From: Symbiodinium natans
Lineage: Eukaryota; Sar; Dinophyceae; Suessiales; Symbiodiniaceae
Direction of reading: 5' to 3'
Length of the DNA: 64,000 nt
Assembly: GCA_905221605.1 (NCBI GenBank)
Contig: CAJNDS010002519.1
Location: 128,501 to 192,500, forward strand
Part shown: positions 8,880 through 20,870 of the stretch, piece after piece
Position numbering within the stretch: the stretch's first letter is position 1
Layout of the letters: each line of letters starts with the position of its first letter
The notes under the pieces: generated by a model
The model's database searches: none
What the model saw: the letters and a program-made list of their open reading frames with translations, nothing else
What the model was told of the DNA's origin: nothing
Program-made: the position numbers and the translations under genes

Positions 8880-11420
8880 AAGCCATGTCACATGTCGTAC
8901 CATTTCGTTGCAATATTGAGCCGCTGGGTTGCGCATGCAGGGACAACTGTGGCATTGAACCCAGCAGGCACTCCTTGGTCAACAGGGTTCAACCTCCCGC
9001 CATATTTATTTAAGGGTTGCGCCCATGATTTTGAGTTCCGACTCCTGCCTGCAAAAAGCAGGACATGGCGATTTCTGATTCATTTGGTGATGCAGCCACA
9101 ACGAAATACAACTGTACAGCCTGCAGCCGTTGCGCGCCTCACGTTGATGCCGAGCAAGTTTTTGTGACAAGCTCTCGCCGAGAGCTGTTGTTCATATTCA
9201 TTTCAGAGGGCCGTGCTGGAGCTTATCGGGATGACAGTTGGATTGTAATTCCTGCTCAACCCTTTTTAGTCTGGGCTTCTGTAGAAGCAAGTTTGCCGGC
9301 TTAGGACTTGGGGCCTGATTGGGGGGGTGGTGGGGGGGGGTTTAGTGGGGTCACTCAGCCCCACTGGGCTTTCGCGAACAATGTTGGGAGCGAGCAAAGC
9401 TATGCAAAGCTCGAGATCAATCAAACAAGTTCGTCAGCGGCGAATTACGTGTTATTTTTCCCATTGCTCCCGAACGGGAATATGGGTTCCCGCAGCTTCG
9501 CTTCTGGCTGGTTTCCGCCTACATTTCAGCTGAAGCAAGCAGTGGGATCCTCTTCTTACAGAATGATTTCGGGTTGGGCTGCGGATTTCAAGGTCCCGCC
9601 GAGGCGAAGCCAATCAACAAAAGCCAAACAATCAATAATCGGTCTGACCCACTCTGGCTGAGACCTGCTACAGTCGCGCTCTTTGGCCTTGAATGTCAAC
9701 CCAGGCCTTTCGAACTAATTGCCAGCCTGCAAACCTTAAGCCGCAGGATTTGGATTTCGTGGCCTTTGCATTTCGAAGGACTGGCCTCTTCGGTTAAAGG
9801 CCAAGCTCTTAAGGCCTGGCCTTCTTGGCTTAAAGGCCAGCCCGGCCAGCCCCGTGAATTATTAAACAAGGGAGCCTTGGGTTTCAGGGAGAGACCGTAA
9901 TCCCTTCTAAGGCCGGAGGGGGGGGAGGGGTCCGTTTAAATTTAAAAGGGTCCATATGGCCTTCCGACTGTTCAGGCAAGGATCAAAGAGGGTCCAACAG
10001 TAATTGTAATGATCATGATTGTGATGATTTCGCTTGCTTTCTGACAAGTGTTACCTTGCAAAAGAGGTTTTCCCTGAGCGCCAGCTTACAGAACAGTGCC
10101 GGATGCGCGCCCCGCAACAGAAGCAGCGGTCCCTCGTGAAAAAAGGTGGCCAGAAGATGGTGAGCATGTCGGAACGTATGGGGACAGGCTTTTGCAGTGG
10201 CTTTGGAAGCGTTTTTAGCAGCGGCCTGCATTGCCCTTGCCAGGTGCCGCTCAGCGTTGCGCTGCGCCGCCCCGGCTCCTCGCGGAGTGCTGTAGCGGCG
10301 TGGTGCAACAGGTACTCTACGAGTGCAAGCTCCAATCAGTTCCAAGACTTCTGATACAAGCATCCGCCAAATCGTGACGATCCCAACCCCTCAAATATGG
10401 AACTCGAAATATCAGGCTAAAGAATGCTAAAGTCAAAACCTTGCCGTTCTCAGCAGATCTCAACATCCTCGCCGGGATTGTCGAATGAGCCGAAGCCCCC
10501 TGCCATTCAAAGCAAAGCTGCAATATCTCAGGTGAACTTGAATGAGACAGAGGCTTTGAGGGCTTTGAGTCCCTCCCGTGGTGCCTTTGGCCTTGGCCGC
10601 GGAGGTGCGAGTTGAGGGCAACAGATGGCCTTCGGTCTTCCATGCCTCAGCTGTTCATGTTTTGCTAGCCCCCTGGGCAGAATCTTTTTGAGATTCTGGA
10701 AAGGGCACTAGGGTTCTTGTTGCGCATCGCACCTTCAAGAAGAAGAATCTCCTCGGCCTGGGGGTAGAGTAAAAGAGTGCAGCTGATCTAGTATGACATG
10801 GGCCATGCATATTGGTTGAACGGGTGTTCGGTCACTCCTGTCAGAACAGAGCCCAAAGCAACCATTATGTCTGTCGCCGCTCGGGAGGCAAGAGACCCGC
10901 CTTGGGTGAGTGGCCTCTTCATTACAGCCGCTCGGGGGATAAGCAGCTTGGCGTCATCCCCAACCATATGGATATGGATGGTATGATCGAAGAAAGCCAT
11001 CGGTGCAGGGCGCCCTTTTGGCCCTCAAGCTGCTAAGGGCACATTTCGAAACAGCGTTGCGGCTGTTATCCGATGGCTTGAATCAGCCGCCCAGTTGAGA
11101 ATGTGGTTGCCGTTGGATGCGTTCGTTGGCTGTGTGTTGCGCTAAATGTCATAATGTAAATGATGGATCTAGTTGATGGGGGAATTGTGAGTCTTGTGCA
11201 TTCAAAGCTGTCACAGCCATCCTGGCAAAGGTTTCTCTACAGCAGGGGCTCCTCCTCTGCAGAGCGTGGCAACCTTCTGAAGTGTGCCGACGCCATCTTG
11301 CAACACGAAATCTATGGCAGTGAGGAAACGGCCTAGGTGGTGCCTCCTTACAGCCTGGCTTGCATCTGAGACGATGGCACTATTCCACAGCATCAACTTG
11401 AGGGTTTGTTGAAAATTGCC
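8880..11420. other. No confident gene; palindromic GGCC-rich segment
   Basis: This region lacks clear exons. The minus frame at 10013-10363 has an Ala/Lys-rich stretch (ARAMQAAAKNASKATAKA) that could be coding, but borders are absent. At 9794-9850 the motif TTAAAGGCC and its variants recur several times around CTTAAGGCCTGGCCTTCTT, a near-palindrome related to a perfect one at 25585. A G-rich run lies at 9315-9342. Confidence 0.4.
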
Positions 11421-11428
11421 AGAGAAGT

Positions 11429-11746
11429 TTGCGCAGGGACAAAGGGTCGCGGCATTTGATCATGCCTGGAGGCTCCACAGCAGGTGTTCCATACAGCCCT
11501 TCGTTTCACCCAATCGATTACGTGTGGCAAGTTGCCTGCAGAAGCATCGTGAAAGCTACCGTGCGCGGCGTGTCAAGCTGGCTCCATTGTTCCGGCGATG
11601 AGAACTTCTTGATTCGTTCTTTGGAGTCTATCAAAGTCAGGCAGTCCCATGCCCGAGCTTCGCTTGGAAGCATTGCAGAGGAACCCTTTCAGGGTATTTC
11701 TGGAGTTCTAGGCAAGATGGATTTCTGGATGCCGGCTCCAGGTTGA
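11429..11746 (+). CDS. Candidate exon, unknown protein
   Basis: The plus frame contains MPGGSTAGVPYSPSFHPIDY and VWQVACRSIVKATVRGVSSW, then SGDENFLIRSLESIKVR. The amino-acid mix and codon choice look like a coding exon, but I find neither a domain nor definite splice borders, and a second frame is open over the first 180 bp. Confidence 0.3.
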   Translation: MRRDKGSRHLIMPGGSTAGVPYSPSFHPIDYVWQVACRSIVKATVRGVSSWLHCSGDENFLIRSLESIKVRQSHARASLGSIAEEPFQGISGVLGKMDFWMPAPG

Positions 11747-11924
11747 CCTGCAAATCGTTGCTACCGAGGTGCTCGTGCAGCCTGGGCAAACGCACTATGG
11801 GAGCCGCCACAGCTTGACTTGTCAATCACTTTCTAATACTGAACTGACCTGAATCCAAAGACATTTTGCCGCGTTTATGTTTTCGAGCTGGCGTTCTTGC
11901 AGTTTTCCTTTTCGCAACCTTATC

Positions 11925-11995
11925 TGTCTTTAAGAACCGTGAGGAGCAGCAACGCCGTGCAGAAGCAGCTCACGAGGCAGCCGTCCGCATCACGT
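11925..11995 (+). CDS. Short exon coding a charged helix
   Basis: The frame reads KNREEQQRRAEAAHEAAVRI and ends at ATCAC|GTGAGT, a consensus donor. The composition (Glu, Arg, Ala, Gln) fits a coiled coil. The upstream border is not certain. No partner exon could be joined with confidence. Confidence 0.4.
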
Positions 11996-12334
11996 GAGTT
12001 TGCATCTGTCGTATTGGGCCTTGGACTTCGCTAAAGGCCAGAGTGCCGTAGGCATGGTCGCCACCTCTAAGCTAAGTTGCCATCTGGTGGCCTTTGGAAG
12101 GCCATGGCAGAGCTGAGGAGAACTTTGGCAGGCAGGCGGCAACGCCACGACCAGGCGGGTGATGGTTGGGGCTGTGAAAATTTTGAAACTTCGCGACACT
12201 CGAAGCTCGACGTCAACGTTGTTCAGTGTAGCAGTGTAGGGCCCACCGATCTCGAGCCGAGCTGCGCACAGTTCCAGCCCCCTCCCAGTACACTTCTTCT
12301 GCCTAGACGCCGCGAGTCTTGCAAGGTAACTCTT

Positions 12335-12540
12335 TCACTCGCTCCTTTTTTTGCTCCCTCTCCGTCTCCCTCTCGCCCCTAGCCCTCTCCTCCTCCCCTC
12401 TCTCTCGCTCTCTTTCTCTCTCCCTCTCACTCACTATCTCTCACTATATCTCTGTCACTCACGCGCTCTCTCTCTCTCTCTTTCCTTCCTTCCTTCCTTT
12501 TTTGCTTTCTTTCTTTCTCTCCCTCTCTCTCTCACACAAA
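12335..12540. repeat. Long polypyrimidine (CT/CTTT)n tract
   Basis: About 200 bp of nearly pure pyrimidine: CT, CCTT and CTTT units with occasional CA. The overlapping ORFs (poly Ser/Leu) are artefacts of this composition. Confidence 0.85.
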
Positions 12541-13550
12541 CCCTCCGACCACCGAGATAGGACCGCACAGCGACCCCTCCTTAAGTTGGGGGCGGCGTGC
12601 GGGCATACTTATCAAATCTGGCAAGTCCACGCGTGCCTGGGAGGTGCTTCACCGATCAGCATGCCTGGCACAGGCGCGGCCGCACAGGGAACCCTCACGA
12701 AGTTGTCAGATGTTTCCAGCGAGCGAGCGAGCGAACGGGCTGCGAGGTGTGCTCTGATCTGTGATAAAGGAGGATCAAGACAAAGTTGACAGAGCTTGTT
12801 CAGATTGTTCAATGTGTTTTGGAGCCACGTGTTGGCAGGAACTGAAAGAAGCCACTGCAGGCCATCCGATGTGGCGGCTGCGTTCTAGTGCAGTCAATCC
12901 AGATTCAGATGTAGAGTGAAAGACTCGCATTCAAGCATATTTGGGACTATGTTGTCCTGTGTCATGACAGTGATGAATGCATCTGCCATTGGAGGCCGTT
13001 TGGCTCAGCGTTGTTTGCGAGCTGGGTGTTTTCATATCGGAAGTTTTCAGAAGTCCGCAAGCCAAGAGACTCAAGAGGTCTCTTGGTTTCTTGGGTGGCA
13101 CAGTGGACATCTTCTCTGGCATCTCCGGTGCCTAAAGATCCATGCACTATGTGCTTCAGCCGCTTGACTTTGTCTCTTGAGATGGCACGCTCTAGCTAGG
13201 ATTCAGTGCAGCCGAACCTAAGTCACCCATTCTTGTCTTGGTGATCACAGTGCTTCAAAGTTGCACTGTTGGTGGAAGCTGCTGAGCCCTGTGTTGGGAG
13301 CCCCTCTGAGCTGATGTCCCTACAGTCCTAGTGCACTATGCGCTTTCTAGAATTTGACAGTGTAGCCAGTGTAGCCACAAAACGTGGCCACGTGAAACGA
13401 CTCGAAGGCCTTCGTCGCAAGCACTTCCCCAAGCGTGTGCTTCAGAAGGCGTGGAACACAGGAGACAGGTCCAGAGTCCAATTGAGGTGATTGGCAGGGG
13501 ACGATGGTTCTCCTGGCCCTCAACTTCATCGGCGCTGTGCCTTGGCAGCA

Positions 13551-13552
13551 GG

Positions 13553-13600
<48 letters not shown>

Positions 13601-13795
13601 ATAACAAGTTTTCATAGACAAAACAGGAAGAAACGGTGGGCTGTGAGTGCAGGACGGAAGGAAGGAAGGAAGGAAGGAAGGAGCAGAAGCATGAGAAGAA
13701 AAAGAAGAAGAGAGAGAGAGAGAGAGCGAGACCGAGAAAAGAAAGAAGAAGAAGGAGAAGAAGAAGAAGAAACAGAAGAAGAGAGAGAAACATGC
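13551..13795. repeat. Purine-rich compound microsatellite (GA, GGAA, AGAAGA)
   Basis: A (GA)n run at 13555-13600, (GGAA)n at 13657-13682 and mixed AGAAGA/GAGA to about 13795. The 181-aa and 112-aa minus frames across it are Ser/Leu/Phe low complexity and are not treated as genes. Confidence 0.9.
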
Positions 13796-14797
13796 CGATA
13801 GGGGACCTCCTGCTGTGGACAAAATGAAGACACAAACAAAGCCAACAAATACATGTGTGATCATGTATGTATATGTATGTGTATGTATACATATATACTC
13901 AGGGACGTGTCGAGTTCAATTTGTCGGGGTGCTTAGGGGCTTCGAGGGTCGTGCTCCGACAGGGCCAAGGTGCAAGGGTAGTTTTGGGCTTTAGCCTGTC
14001 GGAGAGCATGGAAGCTGCACAGCAAAAATGCCCAAAGAGAGCGAGGCTGAGGGCGTCTAGGAATGTGGTTGGGCTTGGGAAACATGAGCAGCTGCTGTAG
14101 CAAGTCCATCGAAAGTGACGTTCAATGTGAGACAGTCGGACCATGTCGGACCGAAGCCGTGCCTGCTGCGTGCGAGTGTCAGTGCGAGAGTCAAAACTGT
14201 GTCGGGTGAGCAAGCAGGAGTATGAAAACGGTAGGGAAGCTAGCTCAACCGTGATCCAGATGTTGATTTGCATGCCTATCTAACACAATCAAACATCGCA
14301 CAGCTAGGCTAAGCAAAACTTCCGGTCAGCTGCCAAAAAAGCATCCCGCGGCTTGCATTTGTGACGAGGCCTGTGCATCGACAATCGTCCGGAGAGCAGA
14401 GGTTGCGCCACTTGGAGTGCAAAGCAGCCATGCCTGCAAGCTCGGATCGCTGTTAGCTCCTCCCGCATGCACGGACCCGGATCATCCCCTGAGTCAGAAG
14501 CACCTATCTTGTCATCGGTGCAGAGGAAAGAAGAAGACAGTAGACACCCAGGGCTGTACCAGCTGCTATTACGAGCTCCTCAGGTCCAGTGGCGTGATCG
14601 GGCTGCAGCCAGCGGACAATTCAATGCCAGGGCTGCCCTGCTGCAAAAAGTTGTTCCACCGGTCCATGGGGCTTGCTGAGCAGGTCCGCAGTGTCAACCT
14701 CCCAGTCCAAGTCGTGCCCGAATTCGACGGGTCCTACAGACTCTAATGCCTTCTTATCCTCCGGAGGTTCCTTGATCGCTTCCAAGGATAGCCTACG

Positions 14798-14816
14798 CTT
14801 GAGCCAAAGAGGAAAC
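14798..14816 (-). other. Possible spliced-leader-like fragment (minus strand)
   Basis: Read on the minus strand this contains TTTGGCTCAAG, identical to the last 11 bases of the dinoflagellate spliced leader, with partial agreement upstream (GTTTCC against GTAGCC). The downstream minus frame (to 14621) reads SLEAIKEPPEDKKALESVGP and GHDLDWEVDTADLL, which could be a small coding piece. A chance match of this length is possible in 64 kb. Confidence 0.25.
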
Positions 14817-15212
14817 GTACACAAGCAACTACACGACAGCAAAGCTTCCACATATAGCTACGACAGCTCTGAAGCAGCTACGAGAATCGTCACAGAGCTG
14901 GTGGGGGTGGATGGGTTGGACGGTGGATGAGGGGGCTAAGAACAGCCGTGTGAGTCATAGGGAGTGCAGTGAGCCTCAATGAAAACAAAGGTCGGACAAT
15001 GGCTCATCGGTCATCTTGAACAAGGTGGACACTTGTCAGCGGAGGCGCTGCACTTGCTCGCAAGCACGAGGGTGTTGCTGCTGCAGCAGATCCGAGTTCT
15101 GCTCGGAGTGCCCACACCAAGAGAATCCTGCAGAGTATCCCTGCCAAGTCCAGGGATACTTCATTTCATGTTCATACTCTGTTGGTATACATATAACTTC
15201 GACTTGAAGTGT

Positions 15213-15237
15213 GTGTATTATATATATATATATATAG
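15213..15237. repeat. (TA)n microsatellite
   Basis: An alternating TA tract of about 20 bp in an AT-rich pocket that differs from the GC-richer surroundings. Confidence 0.85.
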
Positions 15238-16732
15238 TTTTTGACAAGTAAACGCAAAGAACTTTGGGGGGGTGTGCTATATGTATATAAACGGTATACA
15301 TAGTCTGAAGTCACGATTTCTAATGCACGGAGGTCGGACGACGAGTGCGAGAAAGGCTCAAGCTCGGAATCAGAGGCAAAGCGCATTGCTGTCTACACCT
15401 ACGCTGCTTGGTCCGCACAAAGTTTCAATCGAGTCGTCGACGTCATCATTGTCATCATCAGCGGTGTTGCCATGAGCTGGCATGATCGTTATCGCGAGGG
15501 GTGCGTGCAGGTTTCATGTGCAGGCCAGTTGATAGCATCAAGGTGACCGGAGCATATGAGGAGATCCGCGACTTCAGCGTGCCTCTAGCTCAGTGATGCT
15601 GGAGCTATTCAGCGACAATTGTGACAAGTGGAACTACTATTGCAAGCAGAGCAACAGGCGATACATCATGGCAGGCATAAGCCGCATAAGGCTCTAAGAG
15701 CCGAGGCCGTGTGTGCCAAGCGGAGTAGATGCCTTCTTCATTCTGGACGACGCGACAAGGCTGGATTCCTGGATGCTCAGGGCTGAACTCATCGAGAGAT
15801 GTTCAGGGCTCGTGGTTTCGGGATGCTGCTTTTGGAAGAAGTTTGAAACGGTAAAGATTTGTCAAGTGTTGCGCAGGAAGTCGACCAGCAATGAGAAGCT
15901 GGAGGTTTGGCGGAAGCGTGGTTGGCATCTTGACAAATCAGATGCTCGCCGAGCCATGTTGTTTTAGCGTGTCTTCAATCTGCGCCTGCACCGTGTGCTG
16001 CCAAGGTGGATTCTCACCATGATGCCAACAATGGAAGGTACGAGTGAGGTACCCTTAGTTGCTTTGCCGCAGGAAGGCAAAAATGTGGTTTTCAGGACTG
16101 GCAGTTTTACAACCGTCCGAAACGGCAAGGCCAGCACTTAACGTGGGCCTGTCTGCTGTTGCTGTGTGTGCTTGCAGGTAGCTAGCACCCTATACTGTTT
16201 GCATCTGTTCGCTGGGTGTTCTAGTTGGCTCAGCTGTGAGGCCCGCTATGCCGCAAAGTCTTTGAAATTCTCACCACCCTCATGGCTGCTAAACGGCACA
16301 TGGGAGCCTTGACTTGCACAGGTCGTTCTTTGGTTCTTGTTTGTTGCGGTCACTTCTGTTGAAGTGCAGCTGCTCACTTTGGCGAAAGGACTGGCTGGTG
16401 GAGTTCGATGGCGACATCTCCCTCAATATGGCAGGTCTGCGGCCACTGGTGGACACACACAGCGACAAAGCATTGGTCCTCCTGAAGTGGTACTGGAAGG
16501 AATGTCAGCCGTGGGACTGCTTCATGTGGGAGTGTGACGATATGCTCCAAAACCGGACTCTCAGCAGATTTTGAGTAGCTTGTTCTTGGATTCTAGAACA
16601 ATCGTTGCGAGGATTCCGGGAGATGTGTGTTGACAGATGAGACATGGCTGGGTGGCTTTCAGTTTTTAGGGCGAGTGCTTGCAGAGCAAATGGGGTTCGC
16701 GACGTATGTTCAGTGTCATCCAACATGTACTT

Positions 16733-16735
16733 TGG

Positions 16736-16769
<34 letters not shown>
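16733..16769. repeat. (GTT)n microsatellite
   Basis: Twelve GTT/TTG units in a row. The three frames give poly Val, poly Leu or poly Cys, explaining the odd ORFs here. Confidence 0.9.
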
Positions 16770-17101
16770 CGCCGCTGTGTGGGGGCCTATTGTGCGACTC
16801 TGCGGCAAAGATTTCTCTGTGCGGTGCTGCTGCTGATGCTACAGGACTGTATAGGATACAACAGGAAGTGGGAAGGTGCTGGGATACGTCAGCAGGGGTG
16901 ACGTGAACGAGTATGTATTCAGGTACTTCAGAACGTTTATGGCCTTCTCATGTTTACAACTTTCAATGTCAGGCAGTTTAGGCAGCTGCCTCTTTGCAGC
17001 TATTGTGGGCCAGACCCTGCGAGGATGGAAGTCGTACACCAAAGTTTTGAGCTGCGTAGACGTCTTGGCTCGGCACCTGTGCCTCTGCCAACAAAAATCA
17101 G

Positions 17102-17230
17102 AATCAGCTCAGGAAGGAATATGTGGAGACCTCGTACCAGCGCATTGTCAAGTGGAAGGAGCAAATGCAGAAGCTTCATGATGACCCAAAGCTTCCTGTT
17201 TGCATTGACTGGCTCCGCCCCTGCTCTTGC
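17102..17230 (+). CDS. Exon coding a charged helical segment, hypothetical protein
   Basis: It follows an acceptor AAATCAG| at 17101. The frame reads NQLRKEYVETSYQRIVKWKE, then QMQKLHDDPKLPVCIDWLRP. Lys/Glu/Gln-rich helix followed by a Pro-Trp turn is a convincing coding pattern. A second frame is also open, but its Ser/Arg bias is shadow-like. The next exon is probably at 17289. Confidence 0.5.
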
Positions 17231-17288
17231 TTAGTCCGATGCGAATTGGACTGCCAGCTTTAAGATCTCTTGATGCCTTTCGCTCCAG

Positions 17289-17345
17289 GCATCCCTTTGT
17301 CCCGGCTGACTACTATGAGCTGAGCGTGATGTTCCGCAACGTGGT
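17289..17345 (+). CDS. Short internal exon, hypothetical protein
   Basis: Acceptor GCTCCAG|G is followed by HPFVPADYYELSVMFRNVVS in frame. Aromatic and acidic residues and a clean acceptor support it. The donor lies near AAC|GTGGTC at about 17339-17345. Confidence 0.45.
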
Positions 17346-17679
17346 CTCATGGCCATTGATTGGTTCAAGTGTTGTGCCACCCACAACGCGGTTGAGATGC
17401 ATCGGTTCTAGCCTCGTGAAAGGCGCATGCAAGGGCGGGCGAGGTTGAGGACACGTTCCGGTCCCTTGGCCTGAGTATGACGAGTAGAAAAGGTTTTAAT
17501 TTGGTTCTAGTCAAACCTGCATTTCTCCATATATTTTCTCCAATTTGCTGACAGAACCTAAAACGAGCCCATTGTCGATTAAAACACCATATTCAATCAT
17601 CATATAAACTTTGTACAGTTAAATCAGTATATGATGATATGTACATGTGTATATGTATATATAGACAGATAGCTATGCA

Positions 17680-17785
17680 TGTATATATATATGTATATAT
17701 GTATATATGTATATATGTATATATGTATATATGTATATATGTATATATGTATATATGTATATATGTATATATGTATATACATATA
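17680..17785. repeat. Period-8 (GTATATAT)n satellite
   Basis: About twelve copies of an 8-bp AT-rich unit, GTATATAT, flanked by less regular TA/TG repeats to 17640. Related but shorter AT/TG repeats lie at 13865-13897, 18003-18055 and 33888-33920. Confidence 0.9.
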
Positions 17786-18669
17786 GAGATATGCTCGAAC
17801 TTCTGCTTGTTGTGGGCTTTTCGCTTTTTAGTGGGTTTTTGTTTAGATGTTGGCTGATGGTTTGACTGGCTGGAGTGGAAGTGATCGGGGGCAGACAGCC
17901 TCGTCCTCATCCCTGCGATGTGGATTCGCCCCAGCTGTGCAGGAGGGAAAGAAAAGTTCCCAGGTCGCTCAGAGTTTAGGGCCAAAACGTATCCCTATGT
18001 CACTATATGTATATACATATATATATATTTATGTATGTGTGTGTGGGTGTGTGTGTGAGAGTTCAGAATATGATATATAGCATTTTTGTTGTTTCAGCAT
18101 ACAACAAAAAACGTGTTTGGCAATTGCAGATGGATACTACTATACATATACATATATGTATGTATGTGCACATTGATTTGCCTTCATTTTTCTTTTGTAC
18201 GCAGCTGTAAAAGCGTATATAACATGCCTCAAAATGTTACCGACGTTCCTTCAAAGCGTCATGACTCCTGTCCAGGTCCAGACCCTTCAATGTGAACGTT
18301 GTGCCCCCCGCCCCGCCCCCCTCTATCGATGTTCAGCGAGCAAGAAGCCCTGGGCTCCTTCATTTAGGCAGCATGCACAACCGTTCAACCACTTGCAGGA
18401 AGGTGTTGCATCAGTGCCGCACTATCCAGCGAGACCAGTTTCTGATGCCCTTCTTTCTGTGGCTACCTGGCAGAGTGGTCGTAGTCGGTCGTAGCTTCGA
18501 AGGATCAAGAGGCGGCCTATAGGGGTGTACTGAGCTGCCGTCCTGATGCTGGCAAGAGGCTCAGGGCTCAGAGTGATCATTTGTGGCAGCCCCCAATTAG
18601 GGACGACGCGGATGGCTTTTGGCATCCCGTGTTTTTTGCCTCAAGCCGAGGAACTCGTCGTTGCAGCAG

Positions 18670-18755
18670 GACGTGGCTGCAATCCCCATTGCGACTTTGC
18701 ACCTTCACCGCGTTTTGGGCGAAGCTCAAAAGTTGCGTCAGTCCTACAAACTGAT
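18670..18755 (+). CDS. Internal exon, hypothetical protein
   Basis: Acceptor GCAGCAG|GAC at 18669 opens a frame DVAAIPIATLHLHRVLGEAQ, then KLRQSYKLM, closing just after at TGA. Composition is clearly protein-like. A competing frame (18546-18863) is also open, so the assignment is moderate. Confidence 0.4.
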
Positions 18756-20025
18756 GTGAAGAATTGTGAAGACAATCGTGGTTGCGAATGCACAATGCAG
18801 GTATTCAGATTTGCATTTCTGCCGCGTCGACACAAGAAGAGTCAGAACTTTAGCTGCACTTAATGTAAACGCTTGCTCGGGCGCCTCGGCACCCTGGCCG
18901 GCCCAAGCCACGGGACGCGCATGCGGTCCAATCCGGGCTGGTCGGGCTGCAGATGCGGAAAGAGACGGCGGGTCGAGGAAGAAGACGCAGGAGAGCAGCC
19001 GACCCCTTAACCTAACCCAGCGTACGGCGTACGTGAGCTTGGGGCGTATAGGCTTGCATGGCTTGCTGGAGGGTCCCTGAAGCCCAGTTTTCCTCGATTC
19101 GTAACGAAGGCTTGCAGTGCCAGCCGGCTGTGCAAAACTTCGGGGGTGGAGTGCGCTTCTTGTATGTGCTCTCGTGCTCGTTGCCAGACGAAGCTTGGGT
19201 GGGGCGCTCGTGGGCTGTTGCCAAGTGAAGCTTGGGTACGCGGGAGCTGCCAAGAAGCCAAGAAGATGGCAGGGGGGGCTGTAGTGGTTAGGATGGTCAG
19301 GCAGCTTTCAGTGTTCAGTGCAACAGAGGGTTTTTTGGTCGGACCGGCCCCAAGGGAGGCAGGGGGGTGGACGCAGTGTTTGTTTGGGGTGCAAGTGATT
19401 AAAGGGTTGATCAACTGCACAGAGGCTTGTATTGGGAGTGTAGTACGCTTCGTTTAGGTACTGTAAATCTCAGTGGCACGTGCCGGCCTAACCCAACAAA
19501 GCCCAGAGGGGTGCGGGTTGACGGATTATCTCTTTCTGGTTTGTTTCATTTTATGTGGAGGTTTCGAAGCTCAAGAGCAAGGCCAAGGAAACCCTGTCAG
19601 GCGACTAGCTCCGATCTGGGATGGAAGGAAACAGTAAGGGCGGCCTGCGCGTCTTTTGAGGCTGTGCGCAGCCTTCATTACCCTCATCCAGTGTCCGGCC
19701 TAGACGCTTTTGAGGCGGATTCCAACATAGTCTCTTCCCGCTGCTAGCACTTGCAGTGCGAGAGACCTGACGAGTAGTAGGGTAGTGATTTTCTGAAGCA
19801 CCACCTCGTTAAACGCGCTGGAAAGCACAATAAGGCTCAATGAGGCAGACACAGCAGAGCAGCACACTTCTGAATCATGAGGAAACCTGCTGGCAGATCG
19901 GGATGTTCACGCCAGCAGCGACGTAAACGTCACGGAGTGGCGAGACTTTGCCACCTGGCTTATCATGCTGCACCTATGTCACATCTATTGGTGCTGTGTG
20001 GGTGTTGCGGCGGTGTGTTGTGCAG

Positions 20026-20092
20026 GAAGCTGACAAATTCGATGCGTGGCCAGATGAGCTTTTTCGGGAGATTGACCTTGAACCACCACGGA
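20026..20092 (+). CDS. Internal exon, hypothetical protein
   Basis: Acceptor TTGTGCAG|G at 20025, then EADKFDAWPDELFREIDLEP in phase 0, with a possible donor GA|GTACCG after 20092. Acidic and aromatic content is typical of coding sequence. No family is recognised. Confidence 0.5.
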
Positions 20093-20700
20093 GTACCGAC
20101 CAGCGGGACTAGTTCGTGTCGTAGGAAGAGGTATCAAGTGGCGCACGCAAGTTCGCATTGTATTGTTTCACCTTGGAGTGGTGAGGCCAAGTTTGGTAAA
20201 CCTGAGGTTTTCCACAGACCTCCAATGCCGACATTGCGCGAACCTGCGGGTAAAGCACCGCCCAACCTACCTCAACCTCAGCAGGGCATGGTATTGCAAT
20301 GGTTATCCCCGAGACCGTTCCTCCCGTCCCCTCTCTCTCTCTCGATAGATACCGTGTGATCCCAGCACCTCGTGTGAGCGTTCATTTCAAGCTTGGCAAG
20401 CAGGCCATCCAGAGAGGCTGCAGTCTTTGGGCGAGTCCGCCACCGCCCCTGCCCAAGATGTATGGTACTTGTACAGTCACCTATCATAGAGACCTTTTGA
20501 GCTGTCACTTCCCATCAGCTGCAGAATCTCTTGTATGCAGAAAAAAGCCAGTGCTTTTGAAGGCTGCAGCTGATGGCCTCGAAGAGGCAAAGGTCGCGCT
20601 GGCAGAGGCGCCCCGTTGCACACCTGCAGGATCCTAGAGGTACTAAAGTGGTAGGCGTTGCCCCCGACAGAAAACAAGCATGCATTTTTGGGGCTGGCAG

Positions 20701-20870
20701 AACTTGGCATTCGAGTGTGTCTCGAGCGCTTCTACGAATCCTACCGACAAGTGGAAGCTCAAGCCGAGCTGTCATCTCTGTGAAGGAGGATCAGCAGACG
20801 TGCGACCTCCGAGCTGTGGTTGAACGCAGCCAGGAGGCCTTGACAAAGTTGGAAGGCGCTGGGGCACAGA
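20701..20870 (+). CDS. Two adjacent coding segments, coiled-coil type
   Basis: After GGCAG| at 20700 one frame reads ELGIRVCLERFYESYRQVEA, then QAELSSL before a stop at 20781. A second frame then reads EDQQTCDLRAVVERSQEALT and KLEGAGAQKC to 20878. Both are helical and charged. They may be two exons with a very small intron, or one is a shadow; the borders are not settled. Confidence 0.4.

Noticed and set aside
13347-13892. 181-codon minus-strand ORF
   Set aside because: Mostly Ser/Leu/Phe from the GA/GGAA microsatellite; low complexity.
17680-17785. Possible CRISPR-like array
   Set aside because: The unit is 8 bp without spacers; it is an AT microsatellite.
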